Shown one piece after another: positions 59,912 through 64,000 of a stretch of DNA of 64,000 nucleotides. Source of the stretch: Streptomyces roseoviridis (GTDB lineage Bacteria > Actinomycetota > Actinomycetes > Streptomycetales > Streptomycetaceae); the NCBI RefSeq assembly GCF_039535235.1, contig NZ_BAAAWU010000001.1:5704001-5768000 (forward strand), read 5' to 3'. Position numbers and translations under genes: made by a program. Position 1 is the stretch's first letter; each line of letters begins with the position of its first letter. The notes below the pieces were generated by a model that saw only the letters and a list, made by a program, of their open reading frames with translations, searched no databases and was not told the DNA's origin.

Positions 59912-60802
59912 TCAGGGACGGCCGCCCACCCGCGTCACGGCACGGGCGCCTGCCCGGCAGCCGGACCCGGCCGCGTCGACCGGGTCCGCGCCGGCGAGCA
60001 GGGAGGCCAGGAAGGCGCCGGTGAAGGCGTCGCCCGCGCCCGTGGAGTCGACCGGTCGGGCCGGGGGCGCCGGCACGCGGGCCGTCACCCGTCCACCGGC
60101 GGCGAGGACCGCGCCGGCGGCACCCAGGGTGACCGCGACCAGCGGGAAGCGGCGACTGAGGACGGCCGCGGCCTCGGCGGGGTCCGCGTGGCCGGTCAGC
60201 AGGCGGGCCTCGTCCGCGTTCGGCAGCAGGCACTCCGCGCCGTCCACGGCGGCGAGGAACGCCTCCGGGCCCAGCTCCGCGAGGAAACCCGCCGACGCCG
60301 GGTCCACGCTCACCGGGACGCCCGCCGCGCTCGCGTCCCGCAGCACCCGCCCGGCCGCCTCGCGGCTCGGGCCGGCGAAGAACAGATAGCCCGACAGATG
60401 GACGCGGGCGGCCCCGTCCAGCAGCTCCGGCGACCAGTCGGCGGGCGAGAGCCGCAGCGCCGCCCCGCTGTCCGTCAGGAACGTCCGCTCCGCGTCCGCG
60501 CCGACCAGCGCGATCACCGACGCCGTCGGCGCCTCCGGGTCCGCGACGAGCACCGGCCGTACGCCCGCCCGACGCAGCGCCTGGTCGTGCCAGGACACGG
60601 AATCGGTGCCCACGCGCGCGAGGAGCCGTACCTCGGTACATCCCGAACGGGCCGCCCAGCAGGCCACGTTCGCCCCGGCGCCGCCGGGCAGGGTCCGGAT
60701 CTCCGCCGCCGTGTCCGTCGCGGGCGCGAGCGGCGTACGGTGCCGGGCGACCACGTCGGTGACGACGTCACCGACCACCAGAAGCGCGCCGGGGCCGGTC
60801 AC
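59912..60802 (-). CDS. PfkB family sugar kinase, probable pseudouridine kinase
   Basis: Ribokinase-fold kinase, 296 residues. The N-terminal PfkB motif region is TLPGGAGANVACWAARSG (substrate side), and the C-terminal signature DSTGAGDAFTGAFLASLLAG carries the anion hole and catalytic Asp. VDPASAGFL and LLPNADEARLLTG are other family phrases. GTG 60802 overlaps the stop of the upstream psuG by 4 nt (GTGA). Since PsuG splits pseudouridine 5'-phosphate, this kinase most likely makes that phosphate (PsuK role), by context. Confidence 0.85.
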   Translation of the reverse strand: MTGPGALLVVGDVVTDVVARHRTPLAPATDTAAEIRTLPGGAGANVACWAARSGCTEVRLLARVGTDSVSWHDQALRRAGVRPVLVADPEAPTASVIALVGADAERTFLTDSGAALRLSPADWSPELLDGAARVHLSGYLFFAGPSREAAGRVLRDASAAGVPVSVDPASAGFLAELGPEAFLAAVDGAECLLPNADEARLLTGHADPAEAAAVLSRRFPLVAVTLGAAGAVLAAGGRVTARVPAPPARPVDSTGAGDAFTGAFLASLLAGADPVDAAGSGCRAGARAVTRVGGRP

Positions 60803-61710
60803 GGCCGGGCGCGGTAGGCCGACGCGATCCGGGCGGCGATCCACACGTTGCCCCGTACCGCGGCCAGGTTGGCCTCCAGGGACGCCCCTTCCGTGTGCGT
60901 CGTGAGGTACTCCAGGAGGAACGGGGTCACCGCCTGCCCGGTGACGCCCTTCTCCCGCGCCGCCGCGAGCCCCTCCGCGAGGACCCGGTCGTGCAGGGCC
61001 GGGTCGAGCTGCCGTTCCGGCGCGACGGGATGGGCCACGATCAGCGCCGAGCGCGGCCCGCCCAGCTCGTCCTGGGCACGCATCACCCGCGCCACGCCCT
61101 GCGGGGTGCCCACCGTCCAGTCGACGCGCTCGCCGGAGGAGGTGAGGTAGAAACCGGGGAACGTCTCCGTCCCGTAGCCGACGACGGTCACCCCGAGGGT
61201 CTCCAGGCGCTGCAGGGTCGCGGGCACGTCCAGGATCGACTTCACCCCGGCGCACACCACCGTGACACCGACCTGGGCGAGCAGCCGCAGGTCCGCGGAC
61301 TCGTCCTGCGTCTCCGCCCACTCCCGGTGGACCCCGCCGAGCCCGCCGGTCGCGAACACCCGTATACCGGCGGTGTCGGCGAGCAGCGCCGTCGCCGAGA
61401 CCGTCGTCGCTCCCGTCGCCCCGGTCGCGAGCGCCGGCGCCAGGTCGCGGTGGCCGAGCTTCCGTACCGACGGGTCCTCCGCGATCCGCGCGAGTCCCGC
61501 CTCGTCCAGGCCGATCCGGACCGTGCCGTCGACGACCGCGATGGTGGCGGGCACCGCCCCGCCGTCCCGCACCAGGGCCTCCAGCTCACGGGCGACCGTC
61601 AGGTTGCGCGGGCGCGGCAGGCCGTGCGCGATGATCGTCGACTCGAGCGCGACGACGGGGTGCCCCTCGTGGAGCGCCTCCCGTACCTCTTCGGACACGT
61701 GTGTGGGCAT
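60799..61710 (-). CDS. psuG: pseudouridine-5'-phosphate glycosidase
   Basis: Mn-dependent C-glycosidase that converts pseudouridine 5'-phosphate to uracil and ribose 5-phosphate. The 303-residue protein shows VVALESTIIAHGLPRPRN (E23 region), RKLGHRDLAPAL, the active-site lysine in VVCAGVKSILDVPATL (K157), YGTETFPGFYLTSSG, and GVTGQAVTPFLLEYL with LVGNA replaced by VRGNVWIAARIA. The start ATG 61710 is chosen by family alignment. First gene of a two-gene operon with the PfkB kinase. Confidence 0.93.
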   Translation of the reverse strand: MPTHVSEEVREALHEGHPVVALESTIIAHGLPRPRNLTVARELEALVRDGGAVPATIAVVDGTVRIGLDEAGLARIAEDPSVRKLGHRDLAPALATGATGATTVSATALLADTAGIRVFATGGLGGVHREWAETQDESADLRLLAQVGVTVVCAGVKSILDVPATLQRLETLGVTVVGYGTETFPGFYLTSSGERVDWTVGTPQGVARVMRAQDELGGPRSALIVAHPVAPERQLDPALHDRVLAEGLAAAREKGVTGQAVTPFLLEYLTTHTEGASLEANLAAVRGNVWIAARIASAYRARP

Positions 61711-61748
61711 GGTGGATCTCTGGCGCACCCACAGGTCCCGCAAACCTC

Positions 61749-61876
61749 GCGGCCGGCATCAGCCACAGCGCGGCACCCCTCCTCGCGTGCAGGCCGTGCC
61801 GACATCAGCCACAGCGCGGCACCCCCCCCGCACGCAGGCCGTGCCGGCATCAGTCACAGCGCGGCAGCCCCGGCAG
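61749..61876. repeat. three tandem 45-46-bp repeats covering the 3' end of the lipoprotein gene
   Basis: Copies sharing CATCAGCCACAGCGCGGCA recur with starts near 61753, 61799 and 61844 (periods 46 and 45 bp). The last copy encodes the C-terminal LPRCD and the stop of the lipoprotein gene at 61850; the other two lie in the gap before psuG. Confidence 0.8.
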
Positions 61877-63046
61877 GCGGGCCGCGTGCACCACCTGGAT
61901 CACCGGGCGTGCGCCGGCCGTCTTGGCGTTCCCGAGGCTGTACGCGACCGCCAGGGCGTCGCCCGAGGCCGCGGCGTAGCCGTAGGGCGGGGTGATCGCC
62001 GCGTACGCGCCCGAGTCGAGGTCCAGGGCGTAGGAGGTCTCGGGCGTGCGCCAGGTGACCAGGCGCCCGGCGATCCGCAGCTGGTCCATGCCGTCGGCGG
62101 CGGGGGAGGCCGTCACGGCGGCCCAGGGCCGGGCCTCGCCCGTGCGCCACACCATCAGCCGGGGCGCGGTCTCGCCCGCCACCCACGCCCACGTGGTGCC
62201 GTCGGAGACGAGGGAGCGGACGTCGCGCAGGGCGGCGATCGGCGGGGGCAGCGCGGCCGTCCGGCCGTCCGCGAGGGAGACGGCCGCCGCCCGCGTCCGG
62301 TCACCCGCGGCCTCCCGCCACACCAGCAGGCCGCCGGCCGCGAACGGCGTGTCGAGGACGCCGGTGTGCCACGGGCGCGCGTGCCCGCCGTCCGCCGGGG
62401 CGGCGAACACGGTCGCCTTTCCCGCGCCCGTGCCCTGCGCCCACAGCACGGTGCCGTCGTGGACGACGGGCCGGGGGAGCGGGCCCGGCATGTCGGCGCG
62501 GGCGAGGCGCCGGGACCTGCCGGTCGTCGCGTCCCACACGTACAGGCTCCAGGGACTGTCGAGCGTCCGGCCCTCCAGGACGGCGAAGGCGGCCCAGCGG
62601 CGTCCGTCGAAGTCGGCGGCGAGCAGCTGGTGTTCGACGGGGTCGGCGAACCGGAGCAGCGTCCGCGGTGACGTTTCGCCCGGGCGGACGAGGACGGCCC
62701 GGCGCCCCCGCGCACCGGTGAGCTGGAGTGCGGTCCAGCCCGGCCCCGTGTCCGCGAGCACCGGGCGCTCCCCGGTCGGCGGCCGGTACGCGCCGTCGGC
62801 GAACGCGCCCCGCCACGCGGCGGGCAGCGGCACCTCGCAGGCTCCGCCCCGTGCCGGTGCGGGGCCCGGTGCGGTGGCCGAGGCGGGAGCGGTGCCCGGA
62901 ACGGGGGACGGGGGAGTGGCGGAGGGGGCGGAAGCCGCGGTGGCAGGCTTCGGGACGGGGGCGGGTCCGCCGACTCCCGGCGAGCACCCCATGAGGAGGG
63001 CGCCCGCCAGGAGAAGGCAGCGGACGTGCCTACCAGACGTAGCCAC
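61850..63046 (-). CDS. predicted lipoprotein with beta-propeller-like body
   Basis: A 398-residue lipoprotein: signal peptide with lipobox ALLMGC (C21), then a Pro/Ala/Thr-rich spacer (about 25-65), then a body of repeated short beta segments (LYVWDATTGRSRRLARAD, VVHDGTVLWAQGTG, GLLVWREAAGDRTRAAAVSL, SDGTTWAWVAGE, LVTWRTPETSYALDLDSG), suggesting a six- or seven-bladed propeller. Function unknown. GTG 63046 overlaps the end of the upstream peptidase gene by 17 nt, so the two are one operon. Confidence 0.75.
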   Translation of the reverse strand: MATSGRHVRCLLLAGALLMGCSPGVGGPAPVPKPATAASAPSATPPSPVPGTAPASATAPGPAPARGGACEVPLPAAWRGAFADGAYRPPTGERPVLADTGPGWTALQLTGARGRRAVLVRPGETSPRTLLRFADPVEHQLLAADFDGRRWAAFAVLEGRTLDSPWSLYVWDATTGRSRRLARADMPGPLPRPVVHDGTVLWAQGTGAGKATVFAAPADGGHARPWHTGVLDTPFAAGGLLVWREAAGDRTRAAAVSLADGRTAALPPPIAALRDVRSLVSDGTTWAWVAGETAPRLMVWRTGEARPWAAVTASPAADGMDQLRIAGRLVTWRTPETSYALDLDSGAYAAITPPYGYAAASGDALAVAYSLGNAKTAGARPVIQVVHAARLPGLPRCD

Positions 63047-63878
63047 GGCCGCCCATGATGGTGGTGATCGTGTCGGACGAGATGTGCGCCGACTTCGGTA
63101 CGGACGCGGCCCACGAGATGACGCTGGTGCTCACCCCGCCCACCGGGTCCAGGTAGTTGACCTGCCCGGCGGCCGTGTCGGTGTTGTAGCCGTCGATCGC
63201 CACCCAGTGGAAGATCTCGATGTTCGGGTGCCCCACGAGGTGGGGGCCGCCCGGCACCTCCCAGGCGTTGCCCGCGATCGCGTAGTCGTGGTCGGTGTTG
63301 TGCGTGATGTGCTGCTTGAAGTTGGTCTTGTCGGTCGCGGTCGGGGTGTAGGGCAGTGCCTTCGGTACGTAACCGGCGCCGGGCAGGCGGTGGTTGAGCG
63401 CGTCGGCCATCGGGTAGCCGGTCGGGCTCGGCACGTTGATGTTGATCCCGTACCAGGCGGTGCCGTTGGTGTTCGTCTTGAGCAGGGTCGCCGCGTCCTG
63501 CTGCGAGCGGCCGGCGACCTCGTCGTAGGCGGACTGCGCGATCACCAGGGTGGCCGGGCCGCACCAGTAGGAGGTCTTCTGCGACTGGTGGATGCCGCCG
63601 GACAGCTTGTACCCGGCGAGCGCACCGGCGGCACCCAGGGTGCGCACCCGCTCGTACGTTCTCGCCGCCTCGGCCTGCTTGGCGTCGGCGAGCCGCCGCT
63701 GGGCGGGCGTCAGGCGCTGGGGCCCGAGGGTGTCGACGGCAGCTTTGTACGCGGCGCCGGGCGCCGTCTCGGGCACCGGCCGACCGGTCGAGGCCGCCGA
63801 GGAGGCGGGGGCGGTGGTGACGGCGGTCAGCAGTGCGGCGGCGCCGAGGACGGCGACGCGGACATGGGTGGGGGTCAT
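63030..63878 (-). CDS. secreted C39-like cysteine peptidase
   Basis: A 282-residue exported protein: signal peptide (VLGAAALLTAVTTAPASSA), a helical stretch, then a papain-like/C39-type domain. The catalytic Cys is in QSQKTSYWCGPATLVIAQSAY (C106), His in EIFHWVAIDGYN (H224), and Asp in VNYLDPVGG (D244); the Gln before the Cys (Q98 or Q100) would form the oxyanion hole. Such domains occur in actinobacterial secreted proteins of unknown substrate. ATG 63878 follows GGAGAGTGCG. The region upstream to the window end contains no gene. Confidence 0.82.
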   Translation of the reverse strand: MTPTHVRVAVLGAAALLTAVTTAPASSAASTGRPVPETAPGAAYKAAVDTLGPQRLTPAQRRLADAKQAEAARTYERVRTLGAAGALAGYKLSGGIHQSQKTSYWCGPATLVIAQSAYDEVAGRSQQDAATLLKTNTNGTAWYGININVPSPTGYPMADALNHRLPGAGYVPKALPYTPTATDKTNFKQHITHNTDHDYAIAGNAWEVPGGPHLVGHPNIEIFHWVAIDGYNTDTAAGQVNYLDPVGGVSTSVISWAASVPKSAHISSDTITTIMGGRGYVW

Positions 63879-64000
63879 CGCACTCTCCTGTCCGAAGTGG
63901 GGGGAGGGGCGGCCGAGAACGAGCCGCTGCGGGGGAGTGTGACGGTCCGGCGCCCCAGCTGACAGAGGGCACGACGTAATCACGGGGACCAACATTGGGC

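Overview
The window is about 64 kb of very GC-rich DNA (third codon positions nearly all G or C) with frequent GTG starts, ATGA/GTGA stop-start overlaps, a chaplin, a Streptomyces griseus-type trypsin and an ANTAR response regulator. This points to a Streptomyces (or close Streptomycetaceae) chromosome. The central block (pyk, tRNA, pdtaR, liv operon, polA, rpsA, coaE) is core chromosome; it is not a plasmid, prophage or large biosynthetic cluster.

Layout. 1-4.1 kb: two overlapping short-chain dehydrogenases (the first cut by the window edge), an ankyrin/HEAT-repeat protein and a HEVTH zinc-metalloprotease-like protein. 4.2-9.2 kb: secreted trypsin, a GH35 beta-galactosidase divergent from an AraC regulator, chorismate mutase coupled to asparaginase. 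9.3-17.9 kb: aminopeptidase N, a 0.5-kb array of degenerate intergenic repeats, a translationally coupled decarboxylase/N-hydroxylase pair resembling the first two desferrioxamine enzymes but without the later two, a Tat-exported 5'-nucleotidase and a SIMPL-domain protein. 18-27.2 kb: pyruvate kinase, a small HTH+LAGLIDADG protein, a tRNA with anticodon CAA but a class I body, PdtaR-type ANTAR regulator, and the livK-H-M-G-F branched-chain amino acid importer with an unusual acidic repeat tail on LivG. 27.6-34.8 kb: a protease-lipoprotein pair coupled through a TTGA overlap, a PaaI-type thioesterase, an FdhF/YdeP-type molybdopterin oxidoreductase, and polA transcribed away from it across a long near-perfect inverted repeat. 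34.9-47.8 kb: DUF4184 membrane protein, a secreted lytic transglycosylase with Ig-like repeats, a 46-residue membrane peptide with a DUF3068 protein, HrpB helicase, a methyltransferase, ribosomal protein S1, a secreted beta-helix protein behind a chitinase-type promoter, PAC2 protein, CoaE and a TPR protein. 47.8-59.8 kb: small membrane protein, methyltransferase, lipoprotein, a coupled SNF2 helicase/SWIM zinc-finger pair, a protein with a RHIM-like (bacterial amyloid signalling type) C-terminus next to decayed sequence, a two-domain chaplin, DUF2293, an AlaA-like aminotransferase divergent from an HxlR regulator, and a uridine-kinase-like protein lacking a Walker A lysine behind a cluster of GGATCC-type repeats. 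59.9-63.9 kb: pseudouridine catabolism pair (PfkB kinase + PsuG), a lipoprotein whose 3' end is tandemly repeated, and a secreted C39-like cysteine peptidase.

Themes. Several genes (chorismate mutase, pyk, polA, coaE, the HxlR regulator, the uridine-kinase-like gene) have a TANNNT-like -10 element 6-8 nt before the start codon and no Shine-Dalgarno sequence, implying leaderless mRNAs. The strongest candidates for something unusual are the class I tRNA(CAA) beside the HTH-LAGLIDADG gene, the RHIM-like protein and its decayed neighbourhood, the orphan desAB-like pair, the mirrored polA/oxidoreductase promoters and the chitinase-type promoter of the beta-helix gene. All functional calls come from reading motifs; no database search was run.
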